DNA from: Halobacterium jilantaiense
Lineage (GTDB): Archaea > Halobacteriota > Halobacteria > Halobacteriales > Halobacteriaceae
NCBI RefSeq assembly: GCF_900110535.1
Contig: NZ_FOJA01000001.1
Location: 124,001-188,000, forward strand
Direction of reading: 5' to 3'
DNA: 64,000 nucleotides
A program made the position numbers and the translations under genes. Of the stretch, positions 1-8,521 are shown in pieces. Each line of letters starts with the position of its first letter. The stretch's first letter is position 1. The notes under the pieces are model-generated. The model saw only the letters and a list, made by a program, of their open reading frames with translations. It had not been told where the DNA came from and searched no databases.

Positions 1-986
1 GCCTCCGAGCCGCCGAGGCGCTCCGAGAGCGGGTCGTACGTCGAGCAGCCGAAGCCGAACCGCTGCAGGTAGTCACGCACTGGCTCGGGCGACAGCCCGA
101 ACGCGATTGCCACCCGGCTCAGGTCGTAGAGGTCGTCGAACGCCGGCACGCCGACGCGGTCGTCGTAGACGCCGGGGTCGCCGACCGTCACGGGGGCCTC
201 CTCGGTCTGGGCGACGAGGCCGCCGACGTCGGCGGCCAGCGAGACGACCTCCGACGGGAGCGCCGCGTCCGGTGCCCGCCACTCCACGGTCGGCTGACAG
301 CGCCGCAGCCGAACCGGGTTCAACACGGCATCCTCCGGCGTGAACGCGCGCTCCACGCGTGACGGCGAGACGCCGCGCTCGGCGGCGAGCGACGTGAACG
401 ACTCGAAGGCGCGGTCGACGCGGTCCTCCCACTCCGCGACCGAGTCGACGTACGACCAGAGGTCGCAGTACGGCGTGAACGCCGTCCCGCACTCGCGCCG
501 GTAGGCGTGGGCGCGAGCGGAGCGCTGGGAGCGCTGCCCGCAGTAGTACGGCGAGGAGCTGACGAGCGCCAGCGCCGGGTCGAGCGCGGTCAGGAGGTTC
601 AGCTGGCTGGTCGGCTCGGTGCGCTCGAAGTGGAGGTGCGTGCCCGCGCAGTTCTTCGCCGCCCGCACGCCGTCGCCGTAGATGCGCTCGAAGAGTTCGC
701 CGCGCTCGGACGGCGCTGGGTCGTCCACCTCTGTCAGTGGGGTTCCGAGCGGGACGAGGCGCTTGCCCTCGGCCCGGGCCGCCCGGATGGCGGTCCCGAG
801 GACGTCTTCGAGGTCACGCCGGAGCGCGACCTCCGAGTCCCGGGGCGCGGTCCGGACCTCCAGCAGCGGCCCCACGAACTCGGGTTCGATTCGCTCGTGG
901 GCGTCGGCTATCTGCCGACCGCCGCACAGGCAGCCGTGCTCGTCGATTACCCATAGCTCGAGCTCAATGCCCGTTGTGAGTGTCAT
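1..986 (-). CDS. gshA: Glutamate-cysteine ligase-like protein (GCS2 family), 3' end outside window
   Basis: The reading frame starts at ATG 986 and is still open at base 1, giving at least 328 residues. Near the N terminus GIELELWVIDEHG matches the GCS2 pattern in which the acidic pair binds Mg-ATP. A CAGTHLHFE segment near residue 120 fits the conserved substrate or metal region of YbdK/GCS2 enzymes. A Cys/Tyr-rich stretch (SSSPYYCGQRS) follows. In haloarchaea this family makes gamma-glutamylcysteine, their main low-molecular-weight thiol, in place of glutathione, so a redox role in the cytoplasm is likely. It is transcribed in the same direction as the Bat-type regulator at 1119-1784, 132 bases upstream. 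Family assignment is from motifs. The exact substrate is inferred, and other carboxylate-amine ligases share the fold. Confidence 0.8.
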   Translation of the reverse strand, partial: MTLTTGIELELWVIDEHGCLCGGRQIADAHERIEPEFVGPLLEVRTAPRDSEVALRRDLEDVLGTAIRAARAEGKRLVPLGTPLTEVDDPAPSERGELFERIYGDGVRAAKNCAGTHLHFERTEPTSQLNLLTALDPALALVSSSPYYCGQRSQRSARAHAYRRECGTAFTPYCDLWSYVDSVAEWEDRVDRAFESFTSLAAERGVSPSRVERAFTPEDAVLNPVRLRRCQPTVEWRAPDAALPSEVVSLAADVGGLVAQTEEAPVTVGDPGVYDDRVGVPAFDDLYDLSRVAIAFGLSPEPVRDYLQRFGFGCSTYDPLSERLGGSE

Positions 987-1118
987 TGGTGTCCCCGAAC
1001 GACGTCCACTCCGACCACCCCGTGACCCGTCGTTCGTACCACGACAGAACACCGAGCGCACGGTTGCGCTCGTCCCTTTCGAGTGCAACCCCTTCACGAG
1101 GGGTCGGACACCCCGCTG

Positions 1119-1784
1119 TCACTCGACGCGTGCGACCGGGAAGTCCGCCGCGACGACGTTCGCTATCGTCGACCGGTGGGCGCGCGAGAGCCGCTCGGAG
1201 AGCGCCTGGTGGCTGACGTCGAACTCGTCAGCGAGCTCTTCGAGCGTGACCTTCCGCGGGATGTCGTAGAAGCCGTGCTGGAGCGCGGTCTCCAGAGCGA
1301 CGTACTGCTTGCGGCTGAGTCCGTGCTGGCGCGAGCGCACCGACTCCGTCGGGTCGTGGACGGACTCCACGTCGACGTCCAGCCCGGCGTCCCGGCAGCC
1401 GTGGTACCAGTCCTCCATCGGGCCGCGGTCGGCGAACAGCGCCCGGAAACACCACTTCTCGTCGGCGGCCCGCGTGCGCATCACGGCTCCCGCCTCCGGG
1501 AACATCGTTTCGAGGCGGTCGCTCGCGTCGTCCGCCCACTCCACCTGATAGACGCACTCCTTCTCCAGCGTCGCCAGCGGCGAGACGGACGCCACGCTCG
1601 GGTCGTCGCGGAGCGCGGGCTCCACGTCCTCGTAGTGGCCGTCGAAGACGAGGACGGGCAGCATCGAGTCAGACCCGGCGGCCACCGTCCGGACGGCGTC
1701 CACCCGGGCGTCCGGGACCGTCCGGAGCGTCGCCGCGAGCGCGAGCTGGTCGGCCGGCACCGCCGCCTCCACGACAGAGGTCAC
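1119..1784 (-). CDS. Bat-type HTH_10 transcriptional regulator
   Basis: This 221-residue protein has a roughly 150-residue N-terminal sensor-like region and a C-terminal helix-turn-helix (FYDIPRKVTLEELADEFD followed by SHQALSERLSRAHR), the layout of bacterioopsin-activator (HTH_10) regulators. The GTG start at 1784 is set by a strong Shine-Dalgarno GGAGGTG at 1793-1799, 8 nt upstream. There is no GAF or PAS domain, so it belongs to the short class found in many copies per haloarchaeal genome. The target is unknown. Its position just before the glutamate-cysteine ligase-like gene suggests, but does not show, local control. Confidence 0.85.
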   Translation of the reverse strand: MTSVVEAAVPADQLALAATLRTVPDARVDAVRTVAAGSDSMLPVLVFDGHYEDVEPALRDDPSVASVSPLATLEKECVYQVEWADDASDRLETMFPEAGAVMRTRAADEKWCFRALFADRGPMEDWYHGCRDAGLDVDVESVHDPTESVRSRQHGLSRKQYVALETALQHGFYDIPRKVTLEELADEFDVSHQALSERLSRAHRSTIANVVAADFPVARVE

Positions 1785-2185
1785 CGGCCGCCCACCTCCA
1801 CGGCTCCCTGCCCAAGTGGCCTCTCGGCCCGCGTCTCGCGTTGTCTCGCTCGTGACTCGACCGAGCCGACGCTGCGAGTGCTCGACCGACCAGTGCGACC
1901 GGAACCGACGTCCGTGGTACCCCGTGTCTCCATTGTTTCGACCCTCGGTGTGGTGGAACCGCTACCAGCGACAGCGGCAATGTTATTTGGCGTGTAGCGC
2001 GAGAAACGCGGCGCTACGCGGCGACGCGGTCGCTGCTAACTGGCCGCTGTACGCCCGCTGCTGGCGGCGGACGCGAGTAGGGTCGGGCTGTCGAGTATCG
2101 TTCGCGGTCTACCGCCGCCCTGTTGCAGTCGCAAGGAACGTAATCTGAAACAACACGTTTACCGCGAGTCGCCGTACCTGGCCGT
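1785..2185. other. Intergenic region, about 400 bases, divergent promoters
   Basis: No open frame here has haloarchaeal-like acidic composition. It separates the regulator read to the left from the DUF5789 gene read to the right. Near 2156-2163 a CGTTTACC element lies about 25 nt before ATG 2186, fitting a leaderless start. The only other signal seen is the Shine-Dalgarno of the regulator at 1793-1799. Confidence 0.5.
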
Positions 2186-2542
2186 ATGGCACCCGAGGAC
2201 GAGCCGGAAGCGGATTCGACGGACAGCGACGACAGCCGGAGCCAGGGTATCGAACTCGGGGCCCTCGACGACGACCTGGAGGCCCACGACTACCCGGCGT
2301 CGGCGTCGGCGCTCGTCGACGAGTACGGCGACCGCGAAATCGAGTTGCCGGGCGGGTCCCAGCGCGTCGGGGAGGTGCTCGGACTCTACGAGGAGGACGA
2401 CCAGGAGTTCGACGACGCCGAGGCAGTCCGGACGGCCATCCACAATCTCGTCGGTACCGAGGCCGTCGGCCGCGACAACTACAGCGACCGCGGCGGGTCG
2501 ACGCCAGACGAGAGCACCGACGACGAGCACGAGTCGTTCTGA
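2186..2542 (+). CDS. DUF5789-like small haloarchaeal protein
   Basis: This very acidic 118-residue protein has a structured core around residues 45-105 (LVDEYGDREIELPGGS, then an AVRTAIHNLVGTEAVGR segment ending in YSDRG). The core matches my memory of the haloarchaea-restricted DUF5789 family. Both ends are low-complexity Asp/Ser/Glu tails. There are no membrane segments, cysteines or catalytic motifs. It is soluble and of unknown function. It is followed 60 bases later by the rubredoxin-like gene on the same strand. The family name is recalled rather than searched. Confidence 0.75.
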   Translation: MAPEDEPEADSTDSDDSRSQGIELGALDDDLEAHDYPASASALVDEYGDREIELPGGSQRVGEVLGLYEEDDQEFDDAEAVRTAIHNLVGTEAVGRDNYSDRGGSTPDESTDDEHESF

Positions 2543-2602
2543 ACGCCGCCGACCCGAGCCGGCATCGCGCGTGAACCGACCGACGCGACACACCAACCCA
2601 CA

Positions 2603-2950
2603 ATGAACGAGACCCACGACGACGCCGAGGAGACCGCCAGCATCGAGTCCGGAGACACCGTCTACGACGACGACGGCCGCGTGCTCGGTATCGTCACCGA
2701 CTTCACTGACGAGGGGTTCGCGGTCGAAGTCGTTCAGGCCGGCGCGGACGTCGCGCAGTCCGAGAACGCCGGCCCCGCCGCAGAGACCGACACCGAGGAC
2801 ATCCCCGGGAAGGACTTCGGCGAGGGGTACCTGATGTGGCGCTGCGAGGACTGCGGCGAGATGGGCGAACTCGACGACGACGGCATCCCCGAGGAGTGCC
2901 CGAGCTGTGGCGCGCCGAAAGAACACATCCACATGGCTCAGGAGGACTGA
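2603..2950 (+). CDS. Rubredoxin-like zinc-ribbon protein (DUF7130-like)
   Basis: This 115-residue protein ends in a rubredoxin/zinc-ribbon module with two CxxC knuckles: CEDCGEMGEL and CPSCGAPKEHIH. The spacing and the CPSCGAPK ending resemble the rubredoxin-like domain of rubrerythrins, which binds one Fe or Zn. The N-terminal half (VYDDDGRVLGIVTDFTDEGFAVEV) looks like a small PRC-barrel-type fold. The two halves are joined by an acidic linker. An electron-transfer or metal-dependent structural role is possible, but nothing in the sequence proves redox activity. It probably shares a transcript with the DUF5789-like gene upstream. Confidence 0.8.
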   Translation: MNETHDDAEETASIESGDTVYDDDGRVLGIVTDFTDEGFAVEVVQAGADVAQSENAGPAAETDTEDIPGKDFGEGYLMWRCEDCGEMGELDDDGIPEECPSCGAPKEHIHMAQED

Positions 2951-3005
2951 CCGCGGACCGACGGCGCGTCCCCGAGCGCCGGGACCAGTCGCTCGGACGC
3001 AGCGG

Positions 3006-3692
3006 CTACCAGCCGCCGGGGAGCAGTGACTCGCGGCTCGTGCGCCGTTTCGCGAGGTGGACGTAGTGGTAGGCTCGCTGGAGCAGCCGGTGGCCGGGCA
3101 CGGGGTTGACTTTCGGCTCCACGCGCCCGTCGCGTATCGCTTCGACGACCGCCTCCGGAGTGAGTTCGTCGGCGTCGATGCGGGTGTACGCCCGCCCCGC
3201 CTCGAACGGGAAGTGCGCGTCGCTGCCCGCGACGATGGGGAGGTCGAGGTCGTCGGCGAGCCGCCGCACCCGGTCCGCGCTGCTCGGGTGCTTGCCGTTG
3301 ATCTCGACGGCGTCGAAGTCGGCCTCGGCGTCCAGGACCGTCCCGCGCCGGTAGGGGTGCGGGATGATGGCAGCACAGCCCCTGTCGTGGGCCATCGACA
3401 CGACCTGTGCTGGCGTCATCGCTCTGGGGTTCGTGGCCGTCGGCGGGTCCGGGCCGACCACGAGCGCGTGACCGCGCGTGGTCGACACCTCGACACCGGG
3501 CAGAAACACCGGGGTGTCGCCGCCCGCCGAGAGTGCGCGGTAGTAGTCGTGGTTCGTGAGCGCGACGCCGTCCAGGCCGCGCTGACGGCTCATCGCCGCC
3601 AGCGCCCGCGCCCCCACGGGGTCGTAGGCCGTCGGCCGGCCCGCCGCCCAGTGGAAGAACCGCGTGTGGGCGTGGAGGTCTACGTCGAACAC
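3006..3692 (-). CDS. PHP-domain metal-dependent phosphoesterase
   Basis: From GTG 3692 this gives 228 residues beginning VFDVDLHAHT, the first PHP metal-binding motif. Further motifs are LTNHDYY, a HPYRRG segment and GSDAHFP. Together they supply the His/Asp cluster that binds metal in PHP hydrolases of the TrpH/YciV type. The start is set by a GGAGGTG Shine-Dalgarno ending a few bases upstream of GTG 3692; an in-frame extension to 3788 would overlap the lipid kinase gene and lacks family similarity. It lies 40 bases after the lipid kinase on the same strand and is probably co-transcribed. The substrate is unknown; related enzymes cleave nucleotides or oligonucleotides. Confidence 0.85.
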   Translation of the reverse strand: MFDVDLHAHTRFFHWAAGRPTAYDPVGARALAAMSRQRGLDGVALTNHDYYRALSAGGDTPVFLPGVEVSTTRGHALVVGPDPPTATNPRAMTPAQVVSMAHDRGCAAIIPHPYRRGTVLDAEADFDAVEINGKHPSSADRVRRLADDLDLPIVAGSDAHFPFEAGRAYTRIDADELTPEAVVEAIRDGRVEPKVNPVPGHRLLQRAYHYVHLAKRRTSRESLLPGGW

Positions 3693-3732
3693 GCGACCAC
3701 CTCCCGGGGCCCCACTGGGAGTGGGAGCCGGC

Positions 3733-4659
3733 TCACAGTCCCCCCGGGTCGGGGTCGTAGCCGTCTCCGACCGCCACCTCGAGGGCACCCGGGTCGGTGC
3801 GAACGGACAGCGAACTCCGGGACAGCATCTCGCCGTCCAGACTGAACCGGACCGACTCCGACTCCCGGAGCGTGAGTTCGAGGGCCGGCGCTCGGAACCG
3901 CTGGACGTACTCGGAGTCCGCCGCGAACAACCCCGACGTGACGGCCTCCCCCATCACGTCCAGCGTCGAGACGTCTTCCACGACCGTCACCTCGAACTCG
4001 CCGTCCTCGACGGCCGCCTGCGTGTCGTCGCCCCGAACGAACCGCCGCGCGTTCCCCACGAGCACCATCAGCGCCTCCCCCTCCCAGGCGGTCGTCTCCC
4101 CGCCGTCTCCGTAGGCGTCGACGGCCAGCGGGAGCGCGTCGAACTCGGAGACCGACCGCACGGTCGACACGACGTACGCGAGCACCCCCAGCTGGCTCTT
4201 CATGTCGCTGGACGCGTCGGCGCTCGCTTCCGCGGTCAACCCCGCGACACAGGAGTTCACGAACACCGAATCGTCGGCACGCCCCAGGTCGATGCGACGC
4301 CGCCGGCCGTCCTCGACCACGTCGAAGGCGTGGTCGATGCTCTCCACCCCGATGTTGCCGGCGAAGCTGTTCCCGGTGCCGGCGGGGACGACGCCGAGCG
4401 TGACGCTGTCGAGGGCGTCGGCCTCGTCGAGGCCCCGCACCACTTCGTTGACGGTGCCGTCCCCGCCCACCGCGACGACGGTGTCGGCACCGTCTGCCGC
4501 GGCTTCCCGGGCGAACGTCACGGTGTCCTCCGCGGCCTCCGTCTCGCGGTAGTCGTACCCCAGCAGCTCGGTTCGGTGTCGCACCGCGTCCGCGTGGTCG
4601 GCGTCGCCGCTGTTCGGGTTCACGATGACGACCGTCTCCGAGGCGTCTGTCGCTGGCAT
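3733..4659 (-). CDS. YegS/DAGK-family lipid kinase
   Basis: This roughly 308-residue protein carries the diacylglycerol-kinase catalytic signature: VIVNPNSGDADH at the N terminus, VAVGGDGTVNEVVRGL near residue 65 and LGVVPAGTGNSFAGNIG near residue 95. The C-terminal beta-sandwich region ends with VRFSLDGEMLSRSSL, typical of YegS/BmrU proteins. It likely phosphorylates a lipid hydroxyl at the inner membrane face; the archaeal acceptor is not known. ATG 4659 is used as start. A GTG three codons upstream (4668) is equally possible, and neither has a clear Shine-Dalgarno. The PHP gene follows on the same strand. Confidence 0.85.
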   Translation of the reverse strand: MPATDASETVVIVNPNSGDADHADAVRHRTELLGYDYRETEAAEDTVTFAREAAADGADTVVAVGGDGTVNEVVRGLDEADALDSVTLGVVPAGTGNSFAGNIGVESIDHAFDVVEDGRRRRIDLGRADDSVFVNSCVAGLTAEASADASSDMKSQLGVLAYVVSTVRSVSEFDALPLAVDAYGDGGETTAWEGEALMVLVGNARRFVRGDDTQAAVEDGEFEVTVVEDVSTLDVMGEAVTSGLFAADSEYVQRFRAPALELTLRESESVRFSLDGEMLSRSSLSVRTDPGALEVAVGDGYDPDPGGL

Positions 4660-4857
4660 GGTTGACACCGGTCCCAGATGAGTCGCGGCGGCGGCCCGGA
4701 CTGCTCACTCCGGACCACCCAGACTCGCCCCCGCGCTCACCGGACCGTCTTCCAAGGGCTGTGTCGGTCCGCAGGCTTTGTTATGAACGGCGTACGGCGG
4801 CTGTGTCGCCCGAAAGCGTCGCCCACTCTTTTCGCCGCGCCAGTCGACTAGCTCTGC

Positions 4858-5646
4858 GTGAGCAGTGCCCCCGACCCCGAGGAGATATTCGACCGCGCCG
4901 TCGACGAGGGCGACCGGCGTCTCGACCAGTCCACCCTGGAACTGCTCTCGACGAGTTTCATCGCCGGCTTCACCGTCGTGTTCGGTATCGTCGCGCTCGG
5001 CATCGTCCACGCCGCCGTCGAACCCGAATTCGAGGAGCTCGCCGCCGTCGCCGGGTCGCTCGCGTTCGCACCGTCGCTCGTCTTCCTCGTCGTCGGTCGC
5101 ACAGAGCTGTTCAACGAGAACTTCTTCGACCCGGTCGCCGCCGCCTTCGACGCCGACGACACCTGGCTCGTCGGCCCCCTCGTCCGCCTCTGGACCGTCA
5201 CGCTCGCGTTCAACTTCGCGGGTGCGGTCGCGCTCGCCGCGTTCGTCGCCGTCGAGGGTGCCATCCCGTCTCCGTCGGTCACGGCCCTCGTCGACACCGC
5301 GGAGACAGTCGCGGGCCGCCAGCCCGCTGCGGCGTTCGGGAGCGCGGTCATCGGCGGCGCGCTCGTCGCCCTGCTGTCGTTCATGCTGCAGGCCGTCGAC
5401 ACCGCCGGCGCTCGCATCTCGCTGTCGTTCATGGTGGGGTTCCTGCTCGCGCTCGGGCCGTTCCACCACGTCGTCGTCACCGTCGTCCACGTGTACGTCG
5501 GGATGCTGTTCGGTGGGAACGTCGGGTACGCGACACTCGCGGAGGTACTGGCTGTCTCGACGGCCGGCAACCTCGTCGGCGGCCTCGGGCTGGTGACGCT
5601 CTCGCACGTCACGCAGGTCGTGGGTGCCCGCAGCCCCGGCGACTGA
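4858..5646 (+). CDS. Formate/nitrite transporter (FNT) family channel
   Basis: This 262-residue protein starts at GTG 4858 and has about six hydrophobic segments: LSTSFIAGFTVVFGIVALGI, SLAFAPSLVFLVVG, TLAFNFAGAVALAAFV, AVIGGALVALLSFML, FMVGFLLALGPFHHVVVTVVH and LAVSTAGNLVGGLGLV. The ELFNENFF loop and the late NVGYATLAEVLAVSTAGNLVGG region are characteristic of FNT pentameric channels, which pass small monovalent anions such as formate, nitrite or hydrosulfide. No metabolic genes for these anions lie nearby, so the substrate cannot be assigned. It converges with the deacylase gene ending at 5658. Confidence 0.85.
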   Translation: MSSAPDPEEIFDRAVDEGDRRLDQSTLELLSTSFIAGFTVVFGIVALGIVHAAVEPEFEELAAVAGSLAFAPSLVFLVVGRTELFNENFFDPVAAAFDADDTWLVGPLVRLWTVTLAFNFAGAVALAAFVAVEGAIPSPSVTALVDTAETVAGRQPAAAFGSAVIGGALVALLSFMLQAVDTAGARISLSFMVGFLLALGPFHHVVVTVVHVYVGMLFGGNVGYATLAEVLAVSTAGNLVGGLGLVTLSHVTQVVGARSPGD

Positions 5647-5657
5647 CCCGGCCGCGC

Positions 5658-6512
5658 TCACCGTCCGAGCCAGCTCGCGGGCACGCCCGCCAGCGAGTCT
5701 CCGAGCTTCCGACCGCGGTAGCCGAAGATGTCCGCGTAGCCGGTCTCGGACATCAGAATCGGGTAGAACGCCGCTTCGGCGACGAGCTCGCGGCCGTCAA
5801 CCCGGCCGTAGACGGCACCCTCGGGGACGGACTCGAAGTTCTCGACGAACAGCTCGCCGCGAGCGCCCGGCGGTTTCGGCACGCGCCCGGTCATGTGGAA
5901 GAACGACGGCGTGCTCGGCGGCGGCTCACCGGGTAGCGCGTCGACCACCTGGAGGAACGACCGCGCCTGAAACTCGGCCGTGTCCGCCGCCGCGTCGGTC
6001 CCCTGGATGCCGACTTCGACCTCCACGAGGCAGCCACACGTCGTGATGGTCCCCTCGTTCACGCCCGAGTGGTCGACGGCGTGCTCCACCGGCAGCGCGG
6101 CCGCCAGGTCGTACTCGGCCGGCTGCGAGCGGTGGACGAGGGCGAACGGCTCCCGTTGCGAGTGCGTGCCGTGGATGGATAGCGTCGTGACGGACCCGAG
6201 CAGCTCGCAGAGGTCGGCCGCGAGCCGGTGCTCCCGGTCGCCGCGGGGGTCGCCCGGGAACACGCGGTTCAGGTCGGAGTCCAGATACCGCGTCCCGGCC
6301 GCGACCGCCGCCGGGTTCGCGACGACGAACAGCACGCCGCGACGCAGGTCGAGGTCGGCGGCGCGGAGCCGCCGCACCGCCCGGACGCCGCTGGGCTCGT
6401 CGCCGTGGACGCCACCGACGACCGCCACCTCCGGTTCGCCCGGTCCGGCGACTGTCACCTCGGGCGGCACGTACTCTGTCCCCGGCTGCCCGGGGTCGCC
6501 GCCGGCCGTCAC
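5658..6512 (-). CDS. Succinylglutamate desuccinylase/aspartoacylase-family deacylase
   Basis: This 284-residue M14-type zinc deacylase has the HxxE zinc motif in [12 protein letters not shown], the [12 protein letters not shown] segment typical of AstE/ASPA enzymes and the second His ligand in LSIHGTHSQ. The start is GTG 6512, which overlaps the stop of the upstream DUF1328 gene in a GTGA arrangement and so implies translational coupling. A longer in-frame extension to 6560 would run inside that gene and is rejected. The product probably removes an acyl group from an N-acyl amino acid. It differs clearly from the second deacylase at 12055-13077 (shorter, no C-terminal lipoyl-like half), so the two are not interchangeable copies. 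Confidence 0.85.
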   Translation of the reverse strand: MTAGGDPGQPGTEYVPPEVTVAGPGEPEVAVVGGVHGDEPSGVRAVRRLRAADLDLRRGVLFVVANPAAVAAGTRYLDSDLNRVFPGDPRGDREHRLAADLCELLGSVTTLSIHGTHSQREPFALVHRSQPAEYDLAAALPVEHAVDHSGVNEGTITTCGCLVEVEVGIQGTDAAADTAEFQARSFLQVVDALPGEPPPSTPSFFHMTGRVPKPPGARGELFVENFESVPEGAVYGRVDGRELVAEAAFYPILMSETGYADIFGYRGRKLGDSLAGVPASWLGR

Positions 6513-6730
6513 AGCAGGAACGTGACGACCGCGAGCACGACGAAGATGACGACCAGCCACTTCGCGATGCTCATGCTCAGCCCGGCGATGCCGCGCGCAC
6601 CCAGGACCGCTGCGACCAGCGCGAGCACCAGGAACAGGACAGCGAGCCCGATGAGGTCGCCGCCGAACTGGAGCGGCGTCACCTGCGCCAGCAACCCGGC
6701 TCCCCGTCCCGCTGTCGGTGTGAACACCAT
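6509..6730 (-). CDS. DUF1328 family small membrane protein
   Basis: From ATG 6730 this encodes 73 residues with two hydrophobic helices: [25 protein letters not shown] and [20 protein letters not shown]. The [14 protein letters not shown]...IAKxLxxIFxVL pattern is the DUF1328 (UPF0391) signature of short membrane proteins often seen near stress genes. The stop overlaps the start of the deacylase gene (GTGA), so the two are translationally coupled. In-frame extension to 6823 adds an Arg/Pro-rich stretch unlike haloarchaeal protein and was not used. Confidence 0.8.
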   Translation of the reverse strand: MVFTPTAGRGAGLLAQVTPLQFGGDLIGLAVLFLVLALVAAVLGARGIAGLSMSIAKWLVVIFVVLAVVTFLL

Positions 6731-6791
6731 ACCCGTGTGTCGGCCTCGGGGCAGTTTGTTACACCATCCATAGGCGGTCGGTGGCCGCGGA

Positions 6792-7679
6792 CTACTCGCA
6801 GCGGTCGACGGTGAGTCGGCCACCGAGTTCGTGCTCGGACGGCGGGCTGACGGTGACGTCCTCGCTCGCGAGTCTGGCCTTCACCGCCGCCGTGTACACC
6901 GACCGCGCCGCCAACACGTCCGCGGGCCGCGGGCGTTCCAGCCAGTAGTGGACGTCCACAAACACGACGCCCTCGCCGATTTCGCCGACGTACGCCCTCG
7001 GCGCGGGGTCCTCGACCACGTCCTCGACGCCCTCGGCGGCGTCGGTGACGTACTCCAGCACGTCCGCCAGGTCCTCCTCGTAGTCCACGGCCACGCGTGT
7101 CGTGAGCCGGTGGCGCTCGCGGCCGTACGGCCGCACGATGGCCTCGCTCGTGAGCACGGTGTTCGGCACCGTCACGAGGTCGCCGTTCGGCGTCTCGACG
7201 CGGGTCGCACGCAACTGGATAGACTGGACGGTGCCCTCGTGGTCGCCCCACTCGATGTAGTTCCCGACGCTGAACTCCCGGTCGAACACCAGCACTAGCC
7301 CGCTCACGAGCGACCCGAGGACCGTCTGGGCCGCGACACCGACGGCCAGCGTACCGGCCGCCACCACGAGCGCGGAGTCCGAGAGGAACTGCCCGTAGCC
7401 CGCGACAGACACACCCACCACCGCGCCGAGCGCGACGAACACCACGCGGACGTAGCGCTCGATGGCCTCTTGCACGGTTGGGTTCTCGCGGTTTCGGCGT
7501 CGCACCGCGCGACCGACCAACGGCTCCACGACGAGCCAGCCGACGGCCACGACGACGACGAGCCCCGCGAGGAACCACGACAGGTCGACGACCACAGGCA
7601 CCAGGTCGAGGACCTCCTCCGGACCCGGGTCACTGGGCGTGACCGTCGACGACAGCCCGGGGGCGCGTATCGCGGTCAT
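6792..7679 (-). CDS. Small-conductance mechanosensitive channel (MscS family)
   Basis: This 295-residue protein has three N-terminal hydrophobic segments, the last ([28 protein letters not shown]) being the Gly/Ala-rich pore helix TM3 of MscS. It is followed by the beta-domain [42 protein letters not shown], a hallmark of the family, and a C-terminal alpha/beta domain. It releases solutes when membrane tension rises, relevant to osmotic downshock in a halophile. The start ATG 7679 precedes a polar N terminus; in-frame extension upstream would cross the divergent ferritin-like gene and is rejected. The gene lies 61 bases before the DUF1328 gene on the same strand. Confidence 0.9.
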   Translation of the reverse strand: MTAIRAPGLSSTVTPSDPGPEEVLDLVPVVVDLSWFLAGLVVVVAVGWLVVEPLVGRAVRRRNRENPTVQEAIERYVRVVFVALGAVVGVSVAGYGQFLSDSALVVAAGTLAVGVAAQTVLGSLVSGLVLVFDREFSVGNYIEWGDHEGTVQSIQLRATRVETPNGDLVTVPNTVLTSEAIVRPYGRERHRLTTRVAVDYEEDLADVLEYVTDAAEGVEDVVEDPAPRAYVGEIGEGVVFVDVHYWLERPRPADVLAARSVYTAAVKARLASEDVTVSPPSEHELGGRLTVDRCE

Positions 7680-7778
7680 CTCCCTGCCGGTGGACGCGCT
7701 CGGCGAGCCAATGTTATGCAGTGAGTACGCCACAGACCGACACACACCACTATACGTCTCGCTCGCGTTGTTAGAATC

Positions 7779-8234
7779 ATGACGAGTGACGAGGTCACCC
7801 GACTGCTCCGCACCGCCTACCAAGACGAAATCGAGACCGTCATGAACTACATGACGAACTCCATCGTGCTCGACGGCGTCCGCGCGGAAGCCATCAAGGA
7901 GTCCCTCGAGACGGACATCCAGGAGGAACTCGGGCACGCCGAACAGCTCGGTCACCGCCTCAAACAGCTCGACGAGGCCCCGCCCGCGTCCGGCGAGTTC
8001 GAAGCCCACCAGGACTCCCTCCAGCCGCCCGAGGACAGCACGGACGTGCTCTCCGTCATCGACGGCGTCCTGGAAGCAGAGGAAGACGCTATCGAGACGT
8101 ACCGGTCGCTCGTCCACGCCGCCGAGGACGCCGACGACCCCGTGACCGAGGACATCGCCGTCACCATTCTCGCCGACGAGGAAGCCCACCGCACCGAGTT
8201 CCGGGGCTTCCGCACCGAGTACGCGTCGAACTAA
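7779..8234 (+). CDS. Ferritin-like/rubrerythrin-type diiron domain protein
   Basis: This 151-residue four-helix protein has two ExxH-type iron ligand motifs: EIETVMNYMTN with IQEELGHAEQLGHRL in the first helix pair, and AEEDAIETYRSL with ILADEEAHRTEFRGF in the second. The pattern matches bacterioferritin-like/DUF ferritin-like proteins lacking a rubredoxin tail. Likely roles are iron handling or peroxide defence in the cytoplasm. A TATA-like TATACG at 7751-7756 lies about 25 nt before ATG 7779, suggesting a leaderless transcript. The XapX gene follows 53 bases later. Confidence 0.85.
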   Translation: MTSDEVTRLLRTAYQDEIETVMNYMTNSIVLDGVRAEAIKESLETDIQEELGHAEQLGHRLKQLDEAPPASGEFEAHQDSLQPPEDSTDVLSVIDGVLEAEEDAIETYRSLVHAAEDADDPVTEDIAVTILADEEAHRTEFRGFRTEYASN

Positions 8235-8287
8235 CTGCGTCGCCGAAACCGCTGGGTTTTCCGCCGGCCGGCGACTACGCCGCGAGC

Positions 8288-8482
8288 ATGAACACCACGT
8301 TCGTCGTGCTCGCAACGCTCGCCGGCGTCACCATCGGCGCTATCTTCGCGTTCCTCCGAATCCCCGTGCCCGCCCCGCACTCGCTCGGCGGCGTCATGGG
8401 CGTCTTCGGTATCTGGCTCGGCTACCGCATCATCGACCACGTCGGCGTCGGCTTCGACGCCGTCGAGTACCTCGGCCTGTAA
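8288..8482 (+). CDS. XapX domain (DUF1427) small membrane protein
   Basis: This 64-residue protein has two hydrophobic helices and the XapX signature: GVTIGAIFAFLRIPVPAPHSLGGVMGVFGIWLGYRIID. In bacteria XapX was named from the xanthosine operon, but its function is unsettled; haloarchaeal copies stand alone as here. ATG 8288 is the only reasonable start. It converges with sdhA, which ends at 8522. Confidence 0.85.
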   Translation: MNTTFVVLATLAGVTIGAIFAFLRIPVPAPHSLGGVMGVFGIWLGYRIIDHVGVGFDAVEYLGL

Positions 8483-8521
8483 CCGCAGCGAACAGCGGCG
8501 AAAACGAGTCGCGTCGGGGGC

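Noticed and set aside
7680..8315. Extended N terminus for the MscS channel
   Set aside because: The extension would be antisense to the ferritin-like gene and has no channel-family similarity.
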